The notes under the pieces were generated by a model. It worked only from the letters and a program-made list of their open reading frames with translations. It ran no database searches and was not told where the DNA came from. A DNA stretch of 64,000 nucleotides, from positions 79,477,628-79,541,627 of the forward strand of contig OY978525.1 in assembly GCA_963854835.1 (NCBI GenBank), in the 5' to 3' direction. Position numbers and translations under genes: made by a program. Below are positions 20,800 through 30,406 of the stretch, piece after piece. The DNA is from Megamerina dolium. Taxonomy: Eukaryota > Arthropoda > Insecta > Diptera > Megamerinidae. Each line of letters begins with the position of its first letter. Within the stretch, counting starts at the first letter, position 1.

Positions 20800-21430
20800 T
20801 AACCGACGACATATTTTTTATTCCCGGCCAACAACATTTTACATACACAATGTTGTCTTTTTCGAATTAGAAGAAAGTGACAATTATTACTATATTATTT
20901 ATACCAATTTTCTTCAAATTCTTTTATTTACATTTATCACTATAATTCTTCTTTGTCTCACAACTTTTTTCTTATACAATTAATTGCAGTAAATAATTAA
21001 ATAGTAATTAAAAAAAATACACCATTAGAAAGAAAATTGTATGGCCTTGAATATGATTCCAAATTTCTTATATGTCAATAGTGATAGTTTGAAAAAAATT
21101 TCTTTTTGAATTTTTTTTTTTCAAATTTTGATCATAACTTGAATTAATCAAAGTAGACAAAGTGTTATATATGGCTGAAAAGGTATTGAAATGACCTAAT
21201 GATACCCATATTGAACAATGTCGATAGCAAATTTGAGCTTTGACCTTGAGCCACGCCTTATATGGGCGTTAGCGACAAACAAGTTTTGGTTTTTTATATT
21301 CACAAAAAAAGGCTCTATCCGAAAAACATTTTTTCTATTCTGCACATATGCCATGAATGCTTTTCTATTTTATAAATAAATTCGTGCACCCTATCTGAAA
21401 ATTGTGATACACACCAGGCATTTGCACATA
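20800..21430 (+). repeat. unclassified repeat family, partial copy
   Basis: It shares blocks with 27690-28775 and 32760-33970: CTATAATTCTTCTTTGTCTCA, a poly-T/TTTTCAAATTTTGATCATAA block, GAGCTTTGACCTTGAGCCAC followed by GCCTTATATGGGCG, and TCTGCACATATGCC. No coding potential is seen. A young gypsy element inserted 35 bases downstream. Confidence 0.65.
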
Positions 21431-21464
21431 AAGCACGATCTAACAAATAATGTTATATTTATAT

Positions 21465-21902
21465 TGTAACGAGTATCGATAGTTGATTACTCATCACTAT
21501 TGTGACTGACTCTATTGGCAGCATCGAAACGAATGTCAAAAAAAAGAAATAAGCGATAACCAGAACAAGCCAACGAGAAAGGAAGAGAAGAATCTCGATA
21601 AAGGAAGATTCTGGGGTGTTGCCAACAGAGTATAAATAGAGCCAGTGTTGAGAATTGACAATCAATCTAATTCCGAACGTGATTGCGAAAACATTGATAC
21701 AGAGGCAAAAGTTGCAAGTACATTTAAGTGTTATAGTAAATAGTTGATTGTAAACAGTGTTGATTGTAAATAGAGATTATTAAATAAATTGTTGCTGTAT
21801 ATAGTTGTATAAAATAAGTGTTGCAGTTATCATTAACAGAATCCAGTGATCGAACAAGGTAATTCAAATAGAATTAAACGTCCACAGAATAAAAACGTAA
21901 CA
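21465..21902 (+). repeat. 5' LTR
   Basis: It begins TGTAACGAGTATCGATAG and ends AAAACGTAACA. It holds a TATA box at 21631-21638 and AAATAAATTG and AATAAAA signals near its 3' end. Differences from the 3' LTR are at the A-run near 21541 and at single bases near 21731, 21842, 21881 and 21899. Confidence 0.95.
21631..21638 (+). promoter_or_regulatory. LTR TATA box
   Basis: TATAAATA within GAGTATAAATAGAGCC, 167 bases into the LTR and at the same place in the 3' LTR. Placement fits the U3 promoter that starts genomic RNA. Confidence 0.7.
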
Positions 21903-21904
21903 AT

Positions 21905-21924
21905 TGGTGTCAGAAGTGGGATTC
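21905..21924 (+). promoter_or_regulatory. primer-binding site for tRNA-Leu
   Basis: TGGTGTCAGAAGTGGGATTC, two bases after the LTR, is complementary over all 20 bases to the CCA end of the animal tRNA-Leu that ends ...CCCACTTCTGACA-CCA (from memory). It primes minus-strand DNA synthesis. Confidence 0.85.
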
Positions 21925-21931
21925 TGTAAAG

Positions 21932-23281
21932 ATGGTGAAAATTGACCAACTAAAAGTGGACCAGCTTAAAAAGCTGTTGGTAGAGATGAATCTATCGTCA
22001 TCAGGTGCAAAGGCGGAACTGCTGGTGAGGCTGAGGCAAGCTATGGAGGCTAAGGGAATTAATGTAGAAGAACATGAGTTCTTCGAGGAAGCCGATATAC
22101 AAGCAGTCGCACACGCTGAGGAAGAAAGCAAGATAGATTCGAGTGGTCAACTAATGGAACTCATGAAATCCATGATGCAACAACAGCAGCAGCAACTGCA
22201 AGGAATTAATGCGAAGTTACAAGAAAATGCGTCTCGCATTGACTCCAAGTTTCAAGAACATTCGGCTGAATTGCGTATGGAAATTCAAGAAGGTTCGGGT
22301 CGACAAGAACACGTCATCGAAAATCTACAAAAAGGAATTGAACTTAGATTTCAGGAAATTTCCGGAACCATTAATGAAAAGGTCACGGATTTAAAGGAAC
22401 ATGTAGATGACTTGGAAGATAAGTTCGAGAAATTACAGCACCAACTCAATCAACTAAAAATAAATGGACCAGCCACATCAGTGATTAGAGATTCAAGTAC
22501 AATCAAATTAAAGCCACCAACATTTGACGGAAGCACGCCATTCAATATCTTCAAGCTTCAATTCGAGACAACAGCTTCGAAGAATCAATGGGATGATAGC
22601 GACAAGACTGCTGCTTTAATAGTCGCATTAAAAGGTAATGCTTCCGAAGTGTTACAGATGATTCCAGAGAAAGATCGTGGTAGCTATCAGTCACTGATGG
22701 ACACACTCCAGCGAAAATATGGAAATGAATACAAGAGTCAATTACATCGAGTGGAATTGAGATCGCGAGTGCAACGGAGTAATGAGAGCCTTCAGGAATT
22801 CGCTTCCGATATTGAGCGCTTATGTCATCTAGCGTTCTCCGGTAATTCGGAAGAGTTCGTCGAAAAAATAAAAATAGAGGCATTCATAGATGGCATACGT
22901 GATGGAGAGACAAAGCGTGCCCTAGTCATGTCACCCAGGAATACTTATGCCGAAACAGTCAGTAGTGCCTTGACATACGAAGCCGCCAGTTTAATGTGTC
23001 GACCAGTGCCACGTGTACGCCAATTAGAAACAAAAACAACAGATCTGGTTGAAGCAGTGCGTCAGGCAGTAAAATCAGTAGTTCAGCTTGAAGGAAGAAC
23101 AACAGGTCGACGCGAACACAAGTTTACTGGTAAGTGCTTCATTTGTGACAAACCAGGACACATGGCGCGTGACTGCCGTCTACGACGAAAGCGATCAAGA
23201 TCGAATTCTCCAGGAAGACAAAAGAATGAGAATAAAGTGGATAGTGATCGCTCCACTAACACAAATCCATCGTTAAACTAA
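21932..23281 (+). CDS. gag: Gag polyprotein with N-terminal SAP domain and zinc knuckle
   Basis: A 449-residue intact frame opens 30 bases after the LTR. Residues 3-45 form a SAP-type motif (DQLKVDQLKKLLVEMNL, then GAKAELLVRL), usually a DNA/chromatin-binding helix pair. Residues about 70-175 are Gln/Glu-rich and predicted coiled coil, with MMQQQQQQLQG. Residues about 190-370 are the retrotransposon Gag core (LKPPTFDGSTPFNIFKLQFE). The C-terminus has a CCHC knuckle C402-x2-C-x4-H-x4-C415 (CFICDKPGHMARDC) followed by an Arg/Lys-rich tail. It should form particles and bind RNA. The frame ends with TAA before the protease frame, so Pol would need a frame change or separate start. A diverged copy of its 5' part lies at 43059-43325. 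Confidence 0.9.
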   Translation: MVKIDQLKVDQLKKLLVEMNLSSSGAKAELLVRLRQAMEAKGINVEEHEFFEEADIQAVAHAEEESKIDSSGQLMELMKSMMQQQQQQLQGINAKLQENASRIDSKFQEHSAELRMEIQEGSGRQEHVIENLQKGIELRFQEISGTINEKVTDLKEHVDDLEDKFEKLQHQLNQLKINGPATSVIRDSSTIKLKPPTFDGSTPFNIFKLQFETTASKNQWDDSDKTAALIVALKGNASEVLQMIPEKDRGSYQSLMDTLQRKYGNEYKSQLHRVELRSRVQRSNESLQEFASDIERLCHLAFSGNSEEFVEKIKIEAFIDGIRDGETKRALVMSPRNTYAETVSSALTYEAASLMCRPVPRVRQLETKTTDLVEAVRQAVKSVVQLEGRTTGRREHKFTGKCFICDKPGHMARDCRLRRKRSRSNSPGRQKNENKVDSDRSTNTNPSLN

Positions 23282-23388
23282 ATCGAGTCAGTTCAGCGGG
23301 GCGTGAACTGACTCCAACAATGGGTTGCCCCATCATTCACATTTCACAACTACAGCGTGTGCCAAGCAGCTTGACTATTGATGGATAA

Positions 23389-23853
23389 TTGGACAATATG
23401 GAATTCACGTTAACCCTGGATACTGGTGCATCACATTCTATAATCAAGAGTGATTTGGTAAAGAGGTTTGAGCCTTTAATGGGAATAAAATTGTGTACAG
23501 CAACGGGTGAGGATGCACAAATTCTGGGCAAGATAAAGAAACGAGTATCTATTGGAAATTGCACTTGGGAACATGAATTCATTGTGGCTGACATCATCGA
23601 TGAAGTAATAATTGGTGTTGATTTTATGATTGACAACGGATTTACGTTAGATTTAAATCAACGGATACTGCGCTATGCAAATGTCGAACTACCATTGAAC
23701 ATCGGTTACAAGCGTAGTGGTAACATCAAACGAGTACTGGCATGTCAACGCCAAGAGGTTCCAGCAAAATCAGAAGCGGTGATATGGGCACAGATGAATG
23801 TGGATGATGGGACAGGTAAGTTGTGGGTGGTGGAAGCAGATAAAGAAAAATAA
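23389..23853 (+). CDS. pol: retroviral-type aspartic protease segment of pol
   Basis: The 154-residue frame carries the active site LTLDTGASHSII near its start and the partner motif IIGVDFMIDNGFTL about 60 residues later, as in Ty3/gypsy proteases. The linker toward RT follows with PAKSEAVIWAQM. The ATG used here need not be the true start because protease is normally made from a Gag-Pol fusion. The frame ends at 23853 and linker sequence continues in other frames to about 24090, where RT should begin. Confidence 0.85.
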   Translation: MDNMEFTLTLDTGASHSIIKSDLVKRFEPLMGIKLCTATGEDAQILGKIKKRVSIGNCTWEHEFIVADIIDEVIIGVDFMIDNGFTLDLNQRILRYANVELPLNIGYKRSGNIKRVLACQRQEVPAKSEAVIWAQMNVDDGTGKLWVVEADKEK

Positions 23854-24086
23854 AATAAAAACATCATACTTGGTAGGACGTTAGTAGAACCTAAAGAAAA
23901 TGGAATAGTACCGGTGCGAATATTAAATCCAACTAATACATCTACAGTTGTGAAGAAAGGAATGGTTATTCGTCATTGCCAGGAAGTTACTGCCATAGTA
24001 TACTGCGAAAAGGGTTCGTCGATAAAAAAGTGGAAGATCAGGAACTGATAGAGCAGAATTAAAAGCGCAGATGGAAGAATGGGCAG

Positions 24087-25865
24087 GTGTGCTTACCTGG
24101 TCAAAAGTTTGTGTTGGACACAGATGCGAGTGGCTATGGGATAGGTGGTGTGCTCTCTCAGATCATAGATGGGCAAGAAAAAGTAATAGCATACTACAGT
24201 AAAATCCTGTCGAAGCCAGAAAGAAACTACCGTGTCACCCGAAGAGAGTTACTCGCAATACTGGAATGTGTAAAGTATTTTCATAAATACTTGTACGGTC
24301 AGTCATTTCATCTACGAACTGACCACGCAGCGCTAAGGTGGTTATTGCAATTTAAAAACCCAGAAGGACAATTGGCGCGCTGGATTGAAAGGCTGCAGAG
24401 TTATGATTTTACCATCGAACATCGTAAAGGTGGACATCACGGCAACGCGGATGCTCTATCTCGTCGTCCTTGCAAAATGGAATGTAAACATTGTTCTCGA
24501 GTGGAAAGCAAGGAGCACATTATCGACATACGACTTACAAATATATTGCCGGAGGAGTCATGGACCACCGAACGAGTGCAAGAAGATCAGCGGAAGGACC
24601 CAGATCTCGTAAAGATTATGGAATACAAGGAACAGGGTATACGTCCAGATTGGCAAGAAATGGCTAATGAGAGTCCAATAGCAAAGGCATACTGGGCGCA
24701 GTGGCAAAGCCTGCACTTACGAGAAGGATGTTTATTCCGAACATGGGACAGTGACGATGGAAAAATCACTTATGATCTTCTAGTGGTACCCAAGGCAAGA
24801 ATAAATGAAGTGATAGCTGAGTATCACAATGCCTCCAGTGGAGGGCATTTGGGAATCACCAAAACCGTCGAGAAAATAAAGAAACGATTTTATTGGGTTG
24901 GATGTCATGACCATGTCGCTGATTGGATTCGGAAGTGTAAGCAATGTGCAATGGCCAAAGGTCGCACTAAGAAAAGTCGAGGTAAGATGCACCAATACAC
25001 CGTGGGTGCTCCATTTGAGCGAATTGCTATGGACATAGCTGGACCATTTCCAATAAGCAACGCAGGAAACAAGTATGTTCTGGTGGTTATAGATTACTTC
25101 AGTAAATGGCCTGAAGTGTACGCTATTCCAAATCAAGAAGCTAGTACAGTTGCGGATGTATTCGTCAACCAATGGATTACTCGTTTTGGTGTACCGATGG
25201 AATTACACTCAGACCAAGGTCGAAATTTTGAATCAATTGTATTCCAAGAGATATGCCGTATGCTGGGTATATACAAAACTCGTACAACACCTTTGCATCC
25301 ACAATCTGATGGCATGGTAGAACGATTTAACCGTACCTTGGAGGAATATTTGAGAAAAGTCGTAGATAAATACCAAAGAGACTGGGATGTACATATACCA
25401 ATGTTCCTCATGGCATATCGATGCGTTCAACACGATACTACGGCTACTACACCGGCAATGGCAATTTTTGGAAACGATTTAAGACTGCCAGCTGATTTAA
25501 AATTTGGAGTCGTAACACCAACGAGATCAACCGAAGGTAATTATACTAGCGAAAAGCGGGAACAGTTGGATGAAGTACATTGGTTCATCAGAGAGCGGTC
25601 GCAGATGATAAGCGATAAGATGAAGGCCAGGTATGACTTGAAAGCAAATTCAAAAGGGTTCTATGAAGGAGAGCTTGTAATGCTTCATAATCCACAACGA
25701 AAGAAAGGCCTGTCTCCTAAACTACAGACTCATTGGGAAGGACCATATGAGATTATAGCAAAGATAAATGACGTAGTGTATCGCATTCAACGTGCCTGGA
25801 ATAAAAGAGCAAAGTTTAAAGTAATGCACTTGGAGCGACTTGCGCCATATCGAGGGGAAGTATAA
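24087..25865 (+). CDS. pol: RNase H and integrase part of pol
   Basis: A 592-residue open frame. RNase H occupies residues 5-130: FVLDTDASGYGIGG, RRELLAILE, RTDHAALRWLL and HRKGGHHGNADALSR. Integrase follows, with a zinc-binding HHCC domain ending CKQCAMAKGR and the catalytic core MDIAGPFP, LHSDQGRNFES and HPQSDGMVERFNRTL (D,D,E). A C-terminal part contains KGLSPKLQTHWEGPYEI and ends in APYRGEV. All catalytic residues are present and no stop interrupts it. The polymerase is absent: VCLPGQKFVLDTDAS joins deleted RT directly to RNase H. Confidence 0.9.
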   Translation: MCLPGQKFVLDTDASGYGIGGVLSQIIDGQEKVIAYYSKILSKPERNYRVTRRELLAILECVKYFHKYLYGQSFHLRTDHAALRWLLQFKNPEGQLARWIERLQSYDFTIEHRKGGHHGNADALSRRPCKMECKHCSRVESKEHIIDIRLTNILPEESWTTERVQEDQRKDPDLVKIMEYKEQGIRPDWQEMANESPIAKAYWAQWQSLHLREGCLFRTWDSDDGKITYDLLVVPKARINEVIAEYHNASSGGHLGITKTVEKIKKRFYWVGCHDHVADWIRKCKQCAMAKGRTKKSRGKMHQYTVGAPFERIAMDIAGPFPISNAGNKYVLVVIDYFSKWPEVYAIPNQEASTVADVFVNQWITRFGVPMELHSDQGRNFESIVFQEICRMLGIYKTRTTPLHPQSDGMVERFNRTLEEYLRKVVDKYQRDWDVHIPMFLMAYRCVQHDTTATTPAMAIFGNDLRLPADLKFGVVTPTRSTEGNYTSEKREQLDEVHWFIRERSQMISDKMKARYDLKANSKGFYEGELVMLHNPQRKKGLSPKLQTHWEGPYEIIAKINDVVYRIQRAWNKRAKFKVMHLERLAPYRGEV

Positions 25866-25903
25866 AAACTTGTTCGGGACGAACAAGGTTAAGAGGAGGG
25901 CAG

Positions 25904-26341
25904 TGTAACGAGTATCGATAGTTGATTACTCATCACTATTGTGACTGACTCTATTGGCAGCATCGAAACGAATGTCAACAAAAAGAAATAAGCGATAACC
26001 AGAACAAGCCAACGAGAAAGGAAGAGAAGAATCTCGATAAAGGAAGATTCTGGGGTGTTGCCAACAGAGTATAAATAGAGCCAGTGTTGAGAATTGACAA
26101 TCAATCTAATTCCGAACGTGATTGCGAAAACATTGATACAGAGGCAAAAGTTGCAAGTACATTTAAGTGCTATAGTAAATAGTTGATTGTAAACAGTGTT
26201 GATTGTAAATAGAGATTATTAAATAAATTGTTGCTGTATATAGTTGTATAAAATAAGTGTTGCAGTTATCATTAACAGAATTCAGTGATCGAACAAGGTA
26301 ATTCAAATAGAATTAAACGTTCACAGAATAAAAACGTGACA
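25904..26341 (+). repeat. 3' LTR
   Basis: A 438-bp copy of the 5' LTR, preceded by the polypurine tract AAGAGGAGGG. It ends AAAACGTGACA followed by the ATAT duplication. Five visible differences from the 5' LTR give about 1.1% divergence. Confidence 0.95.
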
Positions 26342-26347
26342 ATATTA

Positions 26348-26874
26348 TAGCCTAGACAGACGGCAGCCTAATTCCGGATTACCGAGTTAATTCGCATTAA
26401 CTCGGGCATTAACTGCAGCTAATCCGCATAAACTCTATGAGTTAATTCTCAAAATAAAATAGGATTAGGGAATTTGAGATGGCAACACTGCGGAAAATTG
26501 TCTATTGTGAATTTTTCTGCATCCATTTTACAAAATATTAGGTGTATTCGCTCACAAAAAACTTTAAACAATTGTTAACAGTTTTCAATATGAAAAGTGT
26601 TGGCGAACAAATAAATCCAGCTGTCAATTACGAACTGTGAATGTCAATTTATAAGTTTCTGATAGTTTTCAGTTCACGTACTTCTTATAGATTTTCTCAT
26701 ATCGAGGGTGACAGATGACAGAAATTGATAGTGATAGTAATGTAAGTGAGCAGACCTAATAAAACAGCAATCAGCCGTTTAGTTAATCCGCAATACTGCC
26801 GTCTGTCAGGTTATTATTTTATTCGGATTAAGTGCGCCGGTAATCCGGAATTAGGCTGCCGTCTGTCTAGGCTA
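26348..26874. mobile_element. 527-bp MITE with 37-bp perfect TIRs and TTA target duplication
   Basis: The left TIR (26348-26384) starts TAGCCTAGACAGACGGCAG and the right TIR (26838-26874) is its exact reverse complement. TTA flanks both ends (26345-26347 and 26875-26877), typical of PIF/Harbinger. No coding sequence is present. The gypsy element inserted directly against its left edge. Confidence 0.85.
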
Positions 26875-26877
26875 TTA

Positions 26878-27689
26878 CACTTATTTAATATGTTTTATGA
26901 ATTTAATGTACGAAATTGAGCTAGTTTATTACTTTTATTCAACCCTAAATATAAAACGAACTGAATTCGAAATGTAAGCTAACTTTTTATGGACGTTTGT
27001 CGTATTCTGTTTTTCTTACAATATGGTGGATTTCAACGTGTCGTGATCTTCGGTTCATGGGTATTATTGGATATTGATCTGGCAGCACGATGTTATGAGT
27101 TACACATCTCCATTTATTTCGAAAGTTATCTGTTCTACGTCAGTTATCGCAAAAAAAATCAAAACCAAAGATATATTCCATAGAAGATTGCAACACATAG
27201 GAAGTCAAGCATAGAAATTGTGAATATTTCTGACAAATAATTAACAAATATTTATGCAGCAGTGTGTATTAACTATATCTAAGATTCAGCAGTAAAAATT
27301 GTAATTACGAATATAATAGCAATTGAGATAAGAAACTGAAAAGAAGGTGGAAGTACTACAACAATAGCGAAGGATTTTTAATGTGTCATCAGCTGGCTGA
27401 AAAGATGCGTGGAAAATTCTGAAGGATACGAACAAATTCACTATATAATTTACTGAATTGTAACAACTTTGAATATATTTAATTTGGGCATAATATGGTA
27501 TCACTATACTGACTGGGAAGCAAGAAAGTAAGCTGTTGGGAACAATAACGCAGAATGGGAACATAAAAATATAAATATTTACATCATCTAATTGAATACA
27601 GGTATTAAAACAACAGGTATATCGAAGTACATACGGCCTCCTTGAGAAAGCAAAAATAATAAATTGCGTCGGATACATGTTATTGTGTC
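26878..27689. other. unassigned AT-rich sequence
   Basis: Frames at 26989-27183 (+) and 27286-27678 (-) have no recognisable domain or homologue. I see no tRNA, repeat array or transposon end. It may be unique sequence or an unrecognised old element. Confidence 0.4.
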
Positions 27690-28775
27690 GTTATAACAAA
27701 CCAAAAATTTGTCGGTGCAAACGCCCATATAAGGCGTGGCTCAAGGTCAAAGTCAAAATTGAGGTCAAATTTACTCGATAGGCACGCAATTTTTTTCTAG
27801 AATATACGTTAGAAAACGTAATTTTAATGCTTTTTTATAGATATATAATTTTTCATATGAATTTATAACTTTTGACCTGTTGTGAAGAAAAAAATAATTT
27901 TTTTTTTACAAATTTTGATAAAACCGATTTTTTTCGAAAAAATTCTTTATTCTATTAAAATTATATATTATTTTAAAGATCATAGAATTACCTTTCTAAT
28001 GGTATATAAAACTTATTTTTAAAAATAGGATAAAATAGTACAATTAACTAAAATACTGTTGATCGCGAAACCGGCGTCGGGCATAGGTGTCACGCGCCCA
28101 GCCAAAAGCCGGCTATAAAAAAAAGTTACCCTAAAATACTTTTGGTCGCAAAACCGGCGTTGGGCCTATAAGGGTTATTTTTTTGACCCCGGGCCGAAGG
28201 CCGTCTATCAACAATGACATCCTAAAATACTGTTGGTCGCGAAGCCGGCGTTGGACCTATAAGAGTAATTTTTTGTTCTCCCGACCGAAGGTCGGCTATC
28301 AAAAAACAATTTTATCCTAAAATACTGTTGATCGCGAAGCTGACGTCGCGCCTATAAGAGTTATTTTTTTGCCCTTATATATCAAAAAAACTGCGATACT
28401 GAATTTGAAGACATACAGGTAATTGTATTGAAACCCGTCCATATTGGAAATACTTTATTAAGTGTCAACTTGAAACATTTTTTTTTATGTATACAAATTC
28501 TTTAAAAACATGTAAACATAATTGCACAAGCTTTAATATGATGCTAAATTTTGGTTTTTGGAAAAAACAATTTTCAAACATATTTTTGATAACTTTTAAA
28601 AAGTGAAAAATAGGCTTTAAATGATATATATCAGTAAAACGGTATTTAAAAAACCTTTCTTTTGATATCCATTATGTAGAAAAAAATTGCGTGTCTATCG
28701 AGTAATCTCGACCTCAATTTTGAACTTTGACCTTGAGCACGCCTTATATGATCCTTTGCACCGACAAATTTTTGA
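27690..28775. mobile_element. unclassified non-autonomous element with long TIRs and an internal minisatellite
   Basis: About 100-bp inverted termini: CAAAAATTTGTCGGTGCAAA (27702), then CATATAAGGCGTGGCTCAAGG and ATTACTCGATAG/ACACGCAATTTTTTTCTA inward, mirrored at 28675-28774. Inside, 28045-28390 holds about four tandem units of 80-100 bp built on CCTAAAATACTGTTGGTCGC, GAAGCCGGCGTTGGGCCTAT, AAGAGTTATTTTTTT and CCGAAGGCCGGCTATCAA. No open frame. Related copies lie at 20800-21430 and 32760-33970. The exact outer ends and target duplication are unclear because the homology to other copies extends a few bases further. Confidence 0.65.
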
Positions 28776-28776
28776 A

Positions 28777-30162
28777 CATTAGATTATAATGTACAGAAAA
28801 ATTATGAGACATAAAAGAATTCAAAAGCACCTGTTGATTGGTCAGAAAAAGTCTACGTACAAAGATAAGATTATATGATAAATTATTGTTTTTGTGGGTT
28901 TTTGAAGAGATTAGTAGCTGGTTGGGTAACCTTTCCGTTTTAGGACTTCTTGCAATCGCTTTGGCATAGACCTGACTAACTTGGAAGTGTCCTCCGTTGA
29001 AATTTTGTGCAACTCATCTAAACATTTTTAAGCATATGCTTGGAGGTTATGGTGTGCTGCCTTATTCTGCGCTCAAGCAAATCCCACAAATGTTCAATAG
29101 GATTAAGGTCAGGTGATTGTGGAGGGGTCTTGCATTGATGCGGGACATTATATAATATCCAAGGCTTCACATTATGGGCAGTATGCTTCAAGTCGTTATC
29201 CTGTTAAAAGTGCCAGCCAGAACCCAGGCCGAGATTTTCAGCACTCTGCTTCAAATGTTCTTTTAAAAGATTTAAATAAGCTCTCTGATCAATAATTGAA
29301 TCAATTAACACCAAATTGCCGACTCCATTGGCAGCCATACATCTCCATACCATAATACCACCTCCGCCATGTTTAACCGTGCCCACAAGATTTTGAGCTT
29401 GAAGAGCTGTGCATGGTTTCCGCTACACAAGCTGAAGTCCTTTAATACCAAACAGGGAAAACTTGCTCTCATCTGAGAATAGCACCTTCTCTCAGAACTC
29501 TGGCGGCTTATTTATATATTGTTTGGCAAAAGAAATTCGTTTTTCACGGTTTATGAGCGAAATAAACGGCTTCCTGCGCTCTAAGCGGCCACGGTAGTTA
29601 GCTTTTTTTAAAATTTTGCGCACGGTGTCGTTATGCATGGTTTTGTTAAACTGTTCCTTAACATTTTGAACAATTTTCATTGCGGTCAGTCGAGGATTAT
29701 CCTGAACAAGCCGCAAAACACATCTTTTTTCTCGTTGGGTCAGAATAGAAGGTCGTCCTGAACGCGGTTGCGACACGAAAGTTCCAGTTTTTTTGAAATT
29801 ATTCATCACCATTTGAATTGTGGGGTGCGCTCTCCAAAGGGTTTTAGCAATTTCACGGAAAGTTTGGCCTTCTTTCCATAATTTTATTATAATTTTCCGT
29901 TTTTCAACTCCAATTTCATTTCTTTTTGAATTCGTCTTTATTAAACTTCTTGAAATAGATTATTCAAAGCACAAAATCGAACCACGATACGTATTAAATA
30001 TAGAACTTGTAAAAAAAAACCTTTTGATGGCACTTTGATGATCGAGCAAATGAGTGGGGAAGTCCCGTTTTCGTTTCTTTACGTAGACTTTTTCTGACCA
30101 ATTAACAGATGCTTTTGAATTCTTTTATTTCTCATAATTTTTCTGTACATTATAATTTAATG
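28777..30162 (-). mobile_element. Tc1-like DNA transposon
   Basis: Inverted repeats of about 85 bp (28777-28862 and 30078-30162) include TTATAATGTACAGAAAAATTATGAG and GAATTCAAAAGCACCTGTTGATTGG and their reverse complements. A TA follows the right end; the left flank is AA, so the duplication has decayed or the end is a base or two off. The length of about 1.39 kb is usual for Tc1 relatives. The left end sits directly against the unclassified TIR element. Confidence 0.85.
29090..29960 (-). pseudogene. Tc1-family transposase
   Basis: Minus-strand order: helix-turn-helix KRKIIIKLWKEGQTFREIAK (in another frame near 29930-29870), then 29492-29812 with the paired-like region PRSGRPSILTQREKRCVLRL and ISFAKQYINKPPEF. 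Next is a frameshifted FSLFGIKG region with the first catalytic Asp, then 29204-29386 with VKHGGGGIMVWRCMAANGVG. A frameshifted DNDLKH and QSPDLNPIEHLWDLLERRI follow, giving the D,D34E triad pattern. At least three frame changes make it inactive. Confidence 0.85.
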
Positions 30163-30231
30163 TATTTGGGGTTTAAGTAAACATAATACTCTAACTTTTA
30201 AATAAAAAATAATTTCTTTTTAGAAAAATTG

Positions 30232-30406
<175 letters not shown>

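Larger units (their letters stand above)
21465..26341 (+). mobile_element. Ty3/gypsy LTR retrotransposon, young, lacking reverse transcriptase
   Basis: Two 438-bp LTRs (21465-21902 and 25904-26341), both TG...CA, differ at five positions that I can see, indicating a recent insertion. The target duplication is ATAT (21461-21464 and 26342-26345). The order is PBS, gag, protease, RNase H-integrase, polypurine tract AAGAGGAGGG, LTR. The reverse transcriptase between protease and RNase H has been deleted (junction near 24090), so it cannot move alone but keeps LTRs, PBS, PPT and a complete gag. Confidence 0.95.

Noticed and set aside
24087..25865. An independent host gene with RNase H and integrase
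   Set aside because: It lies between matching LTRs with PBS and PPT in place and is the pol end of the retrotransposon.
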